Origin: Phlebotomus papatasi
Lineage: Eukaryota > Arthropoda > Insecta > Diptera > Psychodidae
Assembly (NCBI RefSeq): GCF_024763615.1
Contig: NC_077222.1
Coordinates: 27,156,001 to 27,220,000, forward strand
Length of the DNA: 64,000 nucleotides
Reading direction: 5' to 3'
The notes under the pieces were generated by a model. The model saw only the letters and a list, made by a program, of their open reading frames with translations. It was not told the DNA's origin and searched no databases. Of the stretch, positions 46,961 to 58,572 are shown one piece after another. The position numbers were made by a program, and so were the translations under genes. The stretch's first letter is position 1. Each line of letters starts with the position of its first letter.

Positions 46961-48375
46961 GCCAGACAGCAGCATAACAATAGCTGTGATTATGAAAGAA
47001 TCGTAGACGATTTTTTGTTACGTTCTTGGGTGTTATAAACACCATCAAATACCATAAGCTACTGCCAAATTAAATTCTCAATTCAATTGAAGTGCTTCAT
47101 AATTCAACAACACGTGGTAACTTTATCTGAGATTTTTAATATTCCCTCTCGATTCCGGGTTTCTTATTTTAAAATTACCCAATTTTTCGTTCAAGTGCCA
47201 GGGATGATTCTTTTTGCAATTTGAACCTACAACTTTACTAACTTTTCCTCAAAAATTCACCCTTTCGTGCTCCCGTTTGCATCATTTTCATTCTTGCTGT
47301 GTGCAGCTGCTTGGTTGAGATAGCTCTTCTCTATCAAATTTCTCACACATGTGTGCCTTGTTACAATAAATTTCCAAAGATATGTTTTTCCTTTGGGCAA
47401 AAAGAATGAAGAAGAAGAAAAAAACGCGGATGTAGCTGATGGTTCAATGGTGAAGGTGGTTTTTTGAATGATCTGTTGGGAGTTCAGGGAGGATAAAAGA
47501 AGCACTTTCGAGAGAAGTTTTAAATAAGAATCTATTTACAAGGCAAAGATGAAACATTTTGCAGGAGAAATCACAAAGAACCAGCCACAATGTGCTTCTT
47601 GTCGGATGCTTCTGTAAGAGCTTTCGTACCTCGTGGATTGCTGGTTTTTTTTTTCCTAAACGATATAGAAGAAATATCGAATTTTGTGGTATGGATGAGA
47701 ATAGAAAAATCAATTTACATGCTTCAGACACTGCAATATTTATAAAAGATATTTTCACCACATTGAGTTAATTGTGCCGCCTTTTTTTGTGAGTTCCAAA
47801 CATTGCGAAGGTGGATTTTATGTGGTCTCTCTCTCTTGAGTTACTTGCGCATGCCTCTATAATGGTTTATATCGCCACAACATATCGATAACACATTTTA
47901 CGTGGTTAAATCGTAAACACGATTGAGTGTTCTGAAAATTGTTTGATGAAAAATACAAAAATTCCAATGCAGTGAAAATCAACATTGAATCAATTTGAAT
48001 TTTCTTTCACACCCATTGACCTCTTTGTGCCAAAATGTTTCGTTTTGCCAAGAGTTTAGAAGGGTGGAAATGACTGTAAAACAAGATTTTTCTTTTTTTT
48101 TCTCTTCTAAACACTTGTGTTTTCTTTGACGCCAAACATTTTGATGCTTTTGTTGAAGCACTAAACATGCTTTATTTCCTTGTAAAATTCACTATTTGTG
48201 TGTTTATTATATTTTGAATGTATTTTCTAGTGAAGTGTTTAACGCTTCACTTCAAATTTATACAATTTTGCGAGTTAATATTCCATATTTCCTATACAAT
48301 TTACATATAATTTAGTGTACAAATATTTCAATAATTTCGTTGTGGCAAATTGCTGGTGAATCAATTAAAATTTAA
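46961..48375. other. No gene recognised
   Basis: AT-rich. Overlapping short frames around 47257-47771 occur on both strands and none shows a domain. Confidence 0.35.
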
Positions 48376-48880
48376 TGTATTTCAAAACAACAGATGAAGA
48401 AAATTCGCTAAATGCTCGAATTCCTGTTTATTAAAGATTTTGGTAGTGGGAAGGATTGAGCAATTTAAATTTTTGCATTTTTCTCCTATATTTGTAAGAA
48501 GGCAATATAAAATCTTTAGTGGGAAGTGGGGCTCCTTTGAAAGTGGGGCACCTTTAAAATCGAGATTTTTCTCCTACATTTAAGGGAAACAGAGCCATAT
48601 CATAATGTAATTTAGCTTCTCAATCTGTTTGTGCACCTAAATTATATCACGATAAGGCTCAATTTTACTTAAAAATAGGTGAAAAATCCCAATTTCAAAG
48701 GTACCCCACTTTCAAAGCTGCCCTACTACCCCATAGATTTTATATTGACTTCTTACAAATATAGGAATAAAAGCAAAAATTGAAAATGCCCAATCCTTCC
48801 CACTACCAAAATCTTTAATAAACACGAATTCGAGCATTTAGCGAATTTTCTTCATCTGTTGTTTTCAAATTCATTAAATT
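48376..48880. mobile_element. Compound palindrome containing a GGGGC-family MITE
   Basis: An outer inverted repeat pairs ACAACAGATGAAGAAAATTC at 48388 with its inverse near 48862, continuing through TTTGGTAGTGGGAAGGATTG on both sides. Its centre (about 48520-48732) is a GGGGC-family unit with GGGAAGTGGGGCTCC and TACCCCA ends. The whole about 500 bp can fold into one long hairpin. Confidence 0.75.
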
Positions 48881-48975
48881 TTTATTAAATTGGGCTTATA
48901 GCTTCCATTTTTAGATGGAACTTAACCTTATCATCATACAATTTAGTTTCATTAATGATTTGTGGAGCTCATTTA

Positions 48976-50015
48976 GGGTAAGTGTGCCAAATTTCGGCAT
49001 AGTTGCAAATAAGCACCGAAGTCCTAAGCTTGAAATACAATATTTTTAATTGATATTGATATTTTTTTGTTACTTCCTTTTCGAGAGGGTTGTGTGGAAC
49101 CTTGAAAACTAGTTTATCATCTTTGTTTTCTTTAAATCACTTCCTAAAATATAGAAAATTTAATAAAAGTGTGAACATTGCTTTTGGTAGTATTCCGGCC
49201 ACCTTTTGAGTAAAATACCGGCCACCTTTTTTCTGACCACCTTTTGTGACGCAACGGATAGAAAATTTCAAAACGTCAAACGGAACGAGTTTAATACGTT
49301 TATATGACCCACAAGCCCTGAGATCTTCCGTGAAATTTGTCCTGAAGACCTGAAGAGTAGCATCTCAAATTTACGCGCAGATTCCCGTAGCAATTTGCCC
49401 TTCCTGAACTCTTCCAAGGCCTTTTCCACATCATCTTTTTCATAGAAGCTGTGGTTTTTTTCTTTGAACATTGTAGAACTCAGAAATTGAAAAAAAAAAC
49501 ACAAAATGAATAAGAAATTTAGGAAAGCAAAAGATGTTGCCGGAATAGGCAACACTACCTCACCGGAGAGACGCTCACAAAGTATATACCTTTTTACGCG
49601 AAATACAGGATCTAGCTAGGAAATTTTACCAGAAATTTAAAGATTGATTCACTATTAACATAAACAGAAACAATCTTAAATGAAAACCAATCAATTTTCA
49701 TGAAAAACACCGAAGGAAAACCTTTTGCAGTTCATTACAAATCGTAAGACTGTTAGAAATACAATCGACCTGAAACATTTTCTGTAAGACTCTTTCCACA
49801 CTGAGTTTTTACAATGCAATTTAAATTCAAATTATACCTAAAATTTAACGGTCTTTGTGTTAATACATTCTAAAATGAATAAATATTTAAAAGCAAAATG
49901 AATTCATTGACTATTCGAAGATAACATACATAATTTAATTAATTTATTTGCATGGCCGAAATTACACTCAAAGTGGCCGAAATTAGAAGCTGGCCTAAAT
50001 TTGGCACACTTCCCC
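48976..50015 (-). mobile_element. pogo-like element with TA target duplication, 1040 bp
   Basis: TA at 48974-48975 and 50016-50017. Ends GGGTAAGTGTGCCAAATTT and (inverse) GGGGAAGTGTGCCAAATTT. Subterminal repeats GGCCGAAATTA (twice near 49950-49990) and CGGCCACCTTTT (near 49196 and 49220) are present. A psq-type helix is encoded on the minus strand; the nuclease region is gone. Confidence 0.78.
49361..49471 (-). pseudogene. psq-type helix-turn-helix of a pogo-like transposase
   Basis: From Met at 49471 the minus strand reads MFKEKNHSFYEKDDVEKALE then EFRKGKLLRESARKFEM. This fits the psq/CENP-B N-terminal DNA-binding fold of pogo/Tigger transposases: E-x-A-L-E, a G-K-L turn, and R-E-S-A-R-K-F as recognition helix. 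The frame continues with ISRKISGLVGH, plausible for the third helix, then ends at 49268. The protein is truncated; the downstream CENP-B helix and DDE domain are missing. It is better preserved than the one at 19197. Confidence 0.65.
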
Positions 50016-50095
50016 TATATTCTAGTAAGGTTCAGTTCTATTTAAAAATAGGAGAAAAAGCCCAATTTAAAAGGTATCCCATTATCCCTTAAAGG

Positions 50096-51397
50096 AATAA
50101 TTAGTTATCTAAAGAATTTTTACTTTCATTGTGAGAGTGGATTTTGAAAACCGAAGTCGATATCTCTAACAGTTTGGTCTACTACAGAAGACCAAACCTA
50201 CTGGACGTGATTTATACCTACAATTTATTATTAAAAAAAATTATTAAAAAAAAAGTCTTAATTTCACGATACGGTGGTGGGAAAAGGATATTAGAAATTC
50301 CAAAGAATTAAGCGATAGTAATTGTTTACATACTCTTTCCTTAAGTTGAAGCAATATTGTTCAAATATTCAAAGTATTCAGAGCTTTGGGGTTGAAATGG
50401 ATGGGCAAAGTTAGTTCATATCATGTTAAAATTTACTAACTTTCCATATGTGTATTATTTAAGGCGCACTTTGTTAATTTGCACTCAATTGTATATTGTC
50501 TTACGATATTAGGAAAGTTTACAAACCAAGTCTTACACTGACATCTTTCTAAACCTGTTATATAGCCAGAGAAATTAATCGCCTTCAAGCATAGGGAGAT
50601 ATACTCAAAGTAAATTAATCCTCTTCGTCTTTCACAATTCTAACCAATTAATAAATCAATTGATTTCACCCTATATTTATTGACAGATTAATTTACAAAT
50701 TGTATGAAAGAGGAGAGAGATTTATCGTGTTTGTCCTGCTGTAAGATTGGAAATGTTTTTGAAAGGCAACTGAATTCCTCCACTCAATCAACACCCACTC
50801 GAAATTAAATGAATCATTTTCAGTCATTTTACCACATTGTTTCGATAATAGCTCATAACTATGAAAATTTTCTTCTTACCATCCTATTTTTGTACCACAT
50901 ACCGTGCTACTGGTGGTTAAATTTATTTCCCATATTTTTTTTTAACTTTTTATAGCATCTAACCGTGTTTTACCGCAGAAAAAGTATTTGTTTTTGTGCA
51001 ATAAACAATAGAAATAGTTCCATCAAAACACAATGCATTGTGCAAAAGTGAATTATGTGAAATTTATGGTTAATTTGAGGTGAAAGAAAATAATAGAACA
51101 AGAGTGTATAGAGGGATTTTTCCTGTTACTGACATTGAGAGGAAAAAATGTTCTATCTTTGGTTCATTTTTAAACATTGTTCCTTTTGTTCTTCTATGAT
51201 TTATTCATACGTGCTATTTTAGAAAAAAAAATCATAATCTTTCAATGAATTTTTTGAATAGTTTTTACAAATACTGCTGCTTCTAAAATCTTGGTCTTAT
51301 TTATCAATATGAAGTTTATGAATATTTCATCCACCAAGTCAACCAACCCCACCCTTCTACTTGCTCTATTTTGTTAATGTTTATATTTTTCACAGTT
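50096..51397. other. No gene recognised
   Basis: AT-rich; a short hairpin TTTGGTCT/AGACCAAA near 50185-50206 lies in an R1-like fragment (CTCTAACAGTTTGGTC). Confidence 0.4.
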
Positions 51398-51400
51398 ATT

Positions 51401-51548
51401 AGCCGTACTCACTATGGCGTTGTTATCTCGTAATCTCCGTAATCTGTTATCTTGTTATAATTTTTCATTTATAAAATACATTACGAGAACATAACGAGAT
51501 AACGAGATAACGATATTACAAGATAACAGCGCCATAGTGAGTACGGCT
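51401..51548. mobile_element. 148 bp MITE flanked by ATT
   Basis: Ends AGCCGTACTCACTATGGCG and its exact inverse; ATT at 51398-51400 and 51549-51551. The inner arms continue with weaker pairing (GTTATCTCGT against ACGAGATAAC). The 3 bp flank suggests a different transposase from the TA-flanked set. Confidence 0.8.
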
Positions 51549-52086
51549 ATTGCATTAAAAATAAAACATATGACAGTCATTTTCCATGAATGCAAGATTT
51601 CAATATCCATTACCAATTTATTATTGTCAGAGAATTGTCGACGAAGAAAATTCTCAAGTAGTTTATGGCGAAACGAATTGAAAATGTAAATCAATTTTAT
51701 CACTTTGCCTTTCAATTTAATAGTGAAATTGTACAAAAATTGATGGATCATATAACTTAAGAAATTTAAATGTTATGGAACATTCTTGAAATATTTTGCT
51801 TTCATTTCTGGCTATTAACGAGTTTCTTAAGGATTTTCAGCTCATATTTTTCTGTTTTGACTCTAGGGTGTACAGAAGATAAACGAAAAAATATATAATC
51901 GTTGTTCTTTAAAGATTTTGGAAATTTGGAAAAAAATATCAAATTTAAATATTAAAAATTTCATAGACATATTGTATTATTTCTCCAGAAAAATTTATCA
52001 AAAATATTTTTAAAATTAGTTAAATAATTTTAATTTTCTATTATTTGTTCTAAAATTGATTTTTTTTGTGTAAGGAGTCTTTACTA

Positions 52087-52280
52087 TGAACATTTTGTTT
52101 TAGCACTTTACTGTTCTCAAGTCCTTCTGCATTATCAACTTTCTTGTGTTGGTTTTTGTCTCGACTGTTATCCCCAGTCCTTGACGTGTTCTAAAATCAC
52201 CAAAGAGTCGAACCAGAAACCAACACAAAGAGAAGTCGATTATTCACAGAGAACAGTAATGTGCTTAAAAAATATGTTCA
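52087..52280. mobile_element. Inverted-repeat element with TGAACAT ends
   Basis: Two arms of about 80-90 bp: TGAACATTTTGTTTTAGCAC on the left and the inverse of TGAACATATTTTTTAAGCAC on the right, both passing through CTTTGTGTTGGTTT-like sequence. 30263-30349 is a lone arm of the same family. Confidence 0.65.
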
Positions 52281-53185
52281 GTTTTTATTAGTAATAGCAT
52301 CATAAGAGAGATATCTTGTCCTTAGAAAGAATGGACTTATCAGTATGATTCCTAAAGTTCATTCTGTTTCAATGTCCTATCTGTATTACACCATGGCTCA
52401 ATGTTCAATAAAATTATTCATATACAAAAGCTAGAAGTTGATAAAAGTAAAATTAGTCTGATTTTTAATATTTTAGTATTTTAATCAATTATCCAGTAAT
52501 ATAATTAGTGCTTCTGTTAAGAAAAAATATGATTGAAATTAAGAAAATCATCTTCTCAAAAGCTGTTAAAATGCAGTTGCAACAGTGGGTGACGTAGCCG
52601 ATGATATCTCAGTTTAGCTCTATGTATTGTAGAAAACCTTGCTCATTAACATTCAGAATATGGTACATTTTTCCCATTTGGGTCAAATCGTGGCCATCTA
52701 GAATCAGTGTGGTACTTTGGTATGGCATTTTTGGCCATGTATTTCCTCATTCTGAGACTGGTCCAGAGGCTGACACAAGGATAATCTGTTAGAGGGTCCC
52801 CAGGGGTATAAGTTGTGAGAGGAACATTTTTTATTCTGCCACATATGTTCTTATCATCATATTCGCGAAGAACGAAAGTATTAAATCTTTGTGACCCATT
52901 TTATGGACAATTGATAGAGATAGGGGCTTGAAAACTTTTGACTATTGTCTTTAAGTTAACCCAAAGAATTTAAGTGTCATCACCATTTCCTCCTCATGGA
53001 CTTCTTGTTGTTTTAGAATATTTTCTTATTGGAATATCTCATGAACAAGAACAACGATCCTGATTATTTTGCTGAGATTTTTTTGGATATGATCAAAAAA
53101 TTGTTCTAGTCAATAATTTTTTAAAGCTTTTTTTGCTTAAAAAAGATAACGTTAGCCACTTGAAATCATTAGTAATCCTTCTATA
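52281..53185. other. No gene recognised
   Basis: AT-rich, no trusted frame or repeat. Confidence 0.4.
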
Positions 53186-53496
53186 GGGGAAAATGGGGCA
53201 AATTTGAATTTGGCTACCTTTAAAATAGATCCATTCTCTCCTATTTTTAAATGAAACTAAGTGCTCAAATAGACTCAGGCTGATCTGCGAGAATATTTAG
53301 CCTTTAAAATTTGGCGTTAAAAGATTTATTCCAAACGGGCATATACCAAGGGCTTAGGATCATCGATTAGAGGTCCTTTGCATACATTTCCTTTACCTGG
53401 GCAAATTTTACGGAACAAAAACTCTGGAAGACCATCTTGAGTCTATTTAGACCTTAAGCTTTATCATAATGCAATTAAGCTTTTCAATTGATTTGT

Positions 53497-53859
53497 ATTT
53501 TTGGACGATAATCCGGTGTTTGTGAGTAGCCTAGAATAAAAGTATTTTCTCCTCAGAGCTTTCTGTACACTACGCACCTTCTTCAGTGGTTGAAAATGTT
53601 CCAATACATCTTGGACAATGTCTTAATTCGGGACAAAAGTGATGTCTTCATTGGGTACAGATAAAAAGGGTCACGCACTTCACCAAATTTTACAATGAGA
53701 ATCTCTTATTTTTATGATTTTCTGCCTATTAACAATTTTCTTTTTATGTTCCAAGATTTCTGTTTGCGGGAAACTTTTTCTGGGCTATTCATCTCTCACC
53801 AGATGAACACCGGATTATCGTTCAAAAGTTGATTATACACCGATTTTCTTTATTGTTGA
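53497..53859. mobile_element. Penelope-like terminal-repeat insertion, second locus
   Basis: AATTGATTTGT occurs at 53486-53496 and 53860-53870, an 11 bp target duplication. The outer inverted ends are TTTTTGGACGATAATCCGG and the inverse of TTTTGAACGATAATCCGG; the inner arms are more diverged than at 11 kb. A tail of 32 bp (53828-53859) lies between the right arm and the duplication, the same length as at 11 kb. A hammerhead-like motif sits about 55 bp from the left end, as in the 11 kb arms. No protein remains. Confidence 0.65.
53551..53591 (-). ncRNA. Hammerhead-ribozyme-like motif, 53 kb locus
   Basis: On the minus strand: CTGAAGA (53580-53586), an extra A, helix II GTGC/GTAC with one G-T pair, GAAA, self-complementary AGCT, then C. 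Helix I has only two clear pairs. This is the weakest of the loci, but in the same place relative to the element end. Confidence 0.4.
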
Positions 53860-53959
53860 AATTGATTTGTGGAACTAAATTATGTCATGATAAGGTCCAA
53901 TTCCAATTAAAAAAAGGAGAAAATGCTCTATTTCAATAGTGTTCCACTTCCCCGTATAA

Positions 53960-54435
53960 AACCATGGGCCCTGATATTACCTCAGTTTGTTTTTTTAATT
54001 CGCTGCTTTTGAACAAACACCTCTTGGGAATGTTTTAAAAATCATACAAAGAAAGTTCTTTATTTTTATGTATGATGAACAGTTTTTCTTAACCAATTAC
54101 GTAAGAGGGACTGTGCTAAATTTTGTACAGCTTGCAATATCGGACACTTCCTTGATTTTTCAAAGTTCCATAAGCTTTCACTTTCATTCATTTTCTAGAA
54201 GTCTGAAAATGTCAAAGCAACAAAATAGAATTGTCACTACGAACGTATTGCTCTAAAATATTCCATACAATAATTTCGGAAAGTATTTCAGACTCTGAGA
54301 ATCTTAGTGTCCGACATAACACACAAATAAGCAATATTTTTTATTCAATGTTAATTGTACTGAGAATAATTTTAGGGAAAGCAAATATGATATGTCTACT
54401 TTCTAAAGTTTCAAACTGATTTTAGATTTTGGGAC
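53960..54435. other. No gene; a CAATATCGGACA phrase
   Basis: GCAATATCGGACACTT at about 54135 and the inverse-like GTGTCCGACA at about 54307 resemble a pair at 57040 and 57890. This may be an old repeat; no limits can be set. Confidence 0.3.
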
Positions 54436-54438
54436 TTA

Positions 54439-54700
54439 TGGCTCGGGCACACATTTTAGATCGGTAAAATTTCATGTGATTGAAATTCCCATCCCTCTCT
54501 TTCTCAAATAATTTGCATATGGATGTTTTATTCTTTCGCACTCAAAATTTGATTTAACTAAATTTAATTTGGTGTGAAGTTCAAAAAAAGAGGAAGAGTC
54601 CGAAAAACTGGGATAGATATATACAAATTGTTTGAGAAAGAAAGAGATGTGAATTTCAATCACATGAAATTTTATCGATCTAAAAGGTGTGCCGGAGCCA
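54439..54700. mobile_element. TTA-flanked MITE, 262 bp
   Basis: TTA at 54436-54438 and 54701-54703. Ends TGGCTCGGGCACAC and (inverse) TGGCTCCGGCACAC; arms of about 55 bp pair through AAAATTTCATGTGATTGAAA. Its ends differ from the TGCC-type TTA family. Confidence 0.85.
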
Positions 54701-55110
54701 TTAGAATACATATGTCCGAATTTTGACAGAATTCCCTACAAATAGTCCGTGCGCTGTTTACAATGAATATGTGAAGTCAATGCATATAGGTCAAAATTGC
54801 CGATGCAACCGACGCGTCGGTTTTTCAACGAATTGGCAAAAAAATGATTTGATTAAGGATCCTCAAACTTTTAATAAGTTCAATTCAGTTTCAATTAATG
54901 CTTGATGTGGTTTTCTTTCGTAGTCAAATGTCTATCTGCATAAATTCGTTATCTGGCTTTGAAATTTTGATGAAGGGTCGTCGAAGATTCAAGGTTGATA
55001 TCTCAGCCGGCCTATTCTATAAAGATCATAAGAACACAGGGAAAAAATGAAAAGAAAGACGACAGAGAAAATTAAAAAAGTTCATATAATGATTTTGAAA
55101 AATTAATCAC

Positions 55111-55267
55111 GGGAAATTCGGCACCTGGACTTTATTGTGATATAATTTAACCTCACAAACTAATTGTAAAGCTAGCCTACATTAAAATAGGTCTTAATTC
55201 GTTTTAAAAATAGGAGAAAAAATCCAATTTCAAAAGTACACTAATTCAAAGGTGCCCTACTTGCCCC
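55111..55267. mobile_element. GGGGC-family MITE, 55 kb copy
   Basis: GGGAAATTCGGCACC at the left, GGTGCCCTACTTGCCCC at the right, with AAAATAGGAGAAAAAATCCA inside as in the other copies. Confidence 0.55.
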
Positions 55268-57090
55268 TATCGCCCTACAAATAATAATTGTGTACCAAAT
55301 ATGAAAATGATTCTTTGAATAATTTCATTCATTTGCAAATTTTCAATCAACAACTTTTAAATCTGAATGAAATATTTACGTGGTGTTTCTGTGAAAGTGT
55401 TTTGTCAATATTTAACACGATATGTTGGTGCATTGCATCATCATATGAACTACTTATTGTATTTAAATATTTAAACATGATTTTCCGGAAATGTATAACT
55501 TATCTTTCCATGTTGGAATTTTCAGCTTTTATTTTGTACCAATGAAAACGTTGCAAAATTCGAAGCCTACAACCGATTTACCAAAAGAATTTATTCAAAC
55601 ATTTAAATGAAGGTATGTAGAACGGAAAATGTAGTACCAAAATAAAGTGAATGGTATTTTTTTACTCTTGAAAATAGAATTTTACTCCCCTAGGAAAATA
55701 ATGAAAATAGATGAGTAGACATGTTGAAACATTTGTTGGACTATTTTGCATTTTATTTCATTGAAAAGTTTTCGGTGTAGAAATATTTTTGGGCAAAAAG
55801 TTGGTTTTTGGCAGGAATTTCCTGGGCAGTTTTCCGCTGTATGGAGATGAAATCTGTGGGCCGAAATTAGTCACATGAGACGGAAGGGAAAAGTTTTTTT
55901 GCCAGGTATCTGATATACCGTCGAGCTCCGGAAATGTTCTATGGAAATTATTTTCCTTGCTATGTGTGCGAGAAAGTTTTGAAATAATTCCCATTGGCAA
56001 ATTTTGACATTTACAAATATCTGTTGAATATTACTTCAAGCTTGAATTATTCCTCAAAGAATATCAATCTTTTTTGTTGAGTCCAAATATTTAAAGAGAT
56101 CCTGGTAGACATAAAATATGCAAGAGATATTTGTTGATTCATGTGACTTTTATTGAATCTCGATGATGAACTCGAGACATCAGAGTTATTTGTCTAATAT
56201 TATTGCAAAAGCTGTGATTGATAAGATAAATTTCATGTCAAACAAGTTTCTTCTTCCAATACCTTCATTTCTTGATCTTATACCAACTGCCTTTCCTATT
56301 CAATTTTCTTTTGGTGTGTTTACATATAAAAAGTGGATTTTCATTTTGACGACTCAAACGTTTTTTAAATTTAAAGTATAAGGTGAATTTTTCCATTTTT
56401 TCTTACCTTGAGATTGCTCATTAAAAATGTATGTTACTGTTTGACGAAGATTGAATACATATAAATTGAATTGATTAAATATTGTAATGCAAGAAAGATA
56501 TGAGAAATATTCTCTCTATCAAGCAAAAATTTACATTTTTCATATCAGCCTTACTTTATATTCCTTATTTAATTTTTTTTTTGTTAATTTCGCTGAAATC
56601 CTTGCATAAGAATTTTTATGAGAAAATTCACTCACGTTGCTTCTGCATATTTTACAATTTCCAAATTTCATGTACTCTTTCTTGGAAACTATTTTAAAAT
56701 TGAATAGGGGCACAGGTATTCTTCTGATACTTTCTTTCAGAAGTAGAATTCTACATGTAGTATGCACTTTCTTATAAATTCAATTGGGAGTGCATCATAG
56801 TTAAGCTAAAGGGCTTGAGAAAGTTCAAAAGACTTTGTAGACTGTTGGAACTTCTTAATTTCCTAACAATTTTTAGATGATGATAAGATGAGAAAGTGAT
56901 GGCAGAAAGTCTGCCAAGTACGCTTAAAAGAGTGCAGCCATTCAATAATATGCCCTACTCGCCTCATTTAATACAACCTTTATTCAATTGGCGTTTTTTG
57001 TTAAATATTTGCGAAAAGGGGCAATTTTTCGTACAGTCTGCAATATCGGACACTTTGAGTGAAACATCGGACATTGCAATTAAATTAAAA
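55268..57090. other. No gene recognised
   Basis: AT-rich. Short frames (55288-55545, 56163-56381, 56500-56697) have the Phe/Ile/Tyr-rich look of translated AT-rich DNA. Confidence 0.35.
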
Positions 57091-57093
57091 TTA

Positions 57094-57403
57094 CAGTAGA
57101 GTTCCTCAAATTTGAACATTTGGGCGGTATAGATGACATTTCTCACTCCTCAAATTTGAACTTATTTTCAAAAACATAACGAAATTCATGTAAAATTAAC
57201 TTTTCCTGAATTAAGGAAAATAACTTTAGAGAGTTTTCATTTATAAGGCGGAATTTATTAAGGAAATTGATATAATACGACAATATTGAGGAAACAACAG
57301 AGAAAAATAGTTCTAATTCAGGCTCCATGTAAAACTTCTTTTGCATAACCTCATATTTTACAATTTGAATGCAACCGTCGTTCAAATTTGAGCAACTCGA
57401 CTG
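57094..57403. mobile_element. pogo/Tigger-like MITE, 310 bp
   Basis: TA at 57092-57093 and 57404-57405; ends CAGTAGAGTTCCTCAAATTT and (inverse) CAGTCGAGTTGCTCAAATTT. The ends belong to the same CAGT(A/C)GA class as 28458-28795, but the bodies differ. An 80-residue minus frame within it is not recognisable. Confidence 0.85.
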
Positions 57404-57405
57404 TA

Positions 57406-58024
57406 TGGATTTATCATCAAATATTTTTAATGATTAAATATATTTCTTCTTAATATATTTTTTTAAAATTTTAATACAAAATCCATTAAAAATTTAAATA
57501 TAATATAAATTGAATTGATATTATTTTATTGAAATTTCAGTCTAGAAAGTTTCTTTGATGTTGTTTCTTTGAAAGTTGATGTTATGTATTAAGAGTCATT
57601 GGTTCTTTAGACCCAGAGGAAATTTTTTCAAGTAGATTTTGTTTTACTTTTGAAAAAATTAAAATTTTGGAAATGGTTTGTCAGTAAAGTAACGTTTCTA
57701 ACATCGGACACTCTCCATATTATTTCTTACAATTCTATAAGTTTATAGTATTTTTTGAAATTTTCATGAGGTTGTATAATGTCAACTATGAAATGTGTAG
57801 CCTCTATAAGCGAAGTGCAGTGGATACAGTTTTGAAAGGGATCTCAAAGAGGAAGGGATTTCGAGGAACTTGATGTCCGATATTGTATACATGATAGATT
57901 TTTTCTATGACAAATTGTGCGATATATAGTGTACAAAGCTCTTTCAAAATTTTTATTCAAATTTAAATATATTAAAAATATTTATATTTATTTTGGTGTA
58001 CTGCACTATTTTTGCCATTAAAAA
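57406..58024. other. No gene recognised
   Basis: AT-rich; TGTCCGATATTGTATA near 57872 is the inverse of a phrase at about 57035. Confidence 0.35.
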
Positions 58025-58093
58025 CACTCAGAGCAAAAAAGGCGTATCGTATATGCATTTTCCTATTAAAATAGTCCACCTTTTCTCTAAGCG
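58025..58093. mobile_element. Hairpin element, copy 2
   Basis: CACTCAGAGCAAAAAAGG...TATGCATTTTCCTATTAAAA...TTCTCTAAGCG matches the 77 bp hairpin at 33900-33976 with several changes. Confidence 0.6.
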
Positions 58094-58349
58094 ACACATT
58101 TAATTTTTGTTAATAATATTGCTTTCCAAATTTATTACTTTAAGGTTAATGTTTTGAGTCACCTTGTATTCAACATGGGCGCAATTTAGAACAATTTCCC
58201 TGTGATACTTTATACATCGATTTTCCATAAATCATAGTTAAACAAATTTATTTCGGGTTGCAATAAACGGGGCCTTGTATGAAATAATTACACTATCGTA
58301 ATTGAAATTTAAATGTTGGAAAGCTTTTCTGTTCTAAGTGAATCTTGTA

Positions 58350-58570
58350 GGGGAATTCTGTAACGATATGACATTGTCATATGACAAACGTGGTTTATTC
58401 AGGAGCAGTACAGCATTAAAGCTCAATGACCATCGAAAGGCCATTGCAAGAAGTTCTATGTAGCTCTTTGTAACTAGTATGAATCGGATTTTCGATTAGG
58501 TTCTTCTGGCTTTACTATATAAAAAATTAAGTTTGTCATATGACATTGTCATAATGTTACAGAATTCCCC
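58350..58570. mobile_element. TA-flanked MITE, 221 bp
   Basis: TA at 58348-58349 and 58571-58572; ends GGGGAATTCTGTAAC and the exact inverse of GGGGAATTCTGTAAC. The inner arms share TATGACATTGTCATATGACA. A partial copy is at 3985. Confidence 0.85.
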
Positions 58571-58572
58571 TA

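Larger units (their letters stand above)
48885..50095. mobile_element. GGGGC-family MITE split by a pogo-like element
   Basis: Left part ...TTAGTTTCATTAATGATTTG and right part TATTCTAGTAAGGTTCAG then AAAATAGGAGAAAAAGCCCA. Joined at a single TA they read through as in the copies at 40 kb and 53 kb. The insert is the element at 48976-50015. Confidence 0.65.
53186..53953. mobile_element. GGGGC-family MITE split by a Penelope-like terminal repeat
   Basis: TA (53184-53185), then GGGGAAAATGGGGCAAATTT; right end GTGTTCCACTTCCCC. With 53497-53859 and one copy of the 11 bp duplication removed, the middle reads CAATTGATTTGTGGAACTAA, in line with the uninterrupted copies. Confidence 0.75.
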
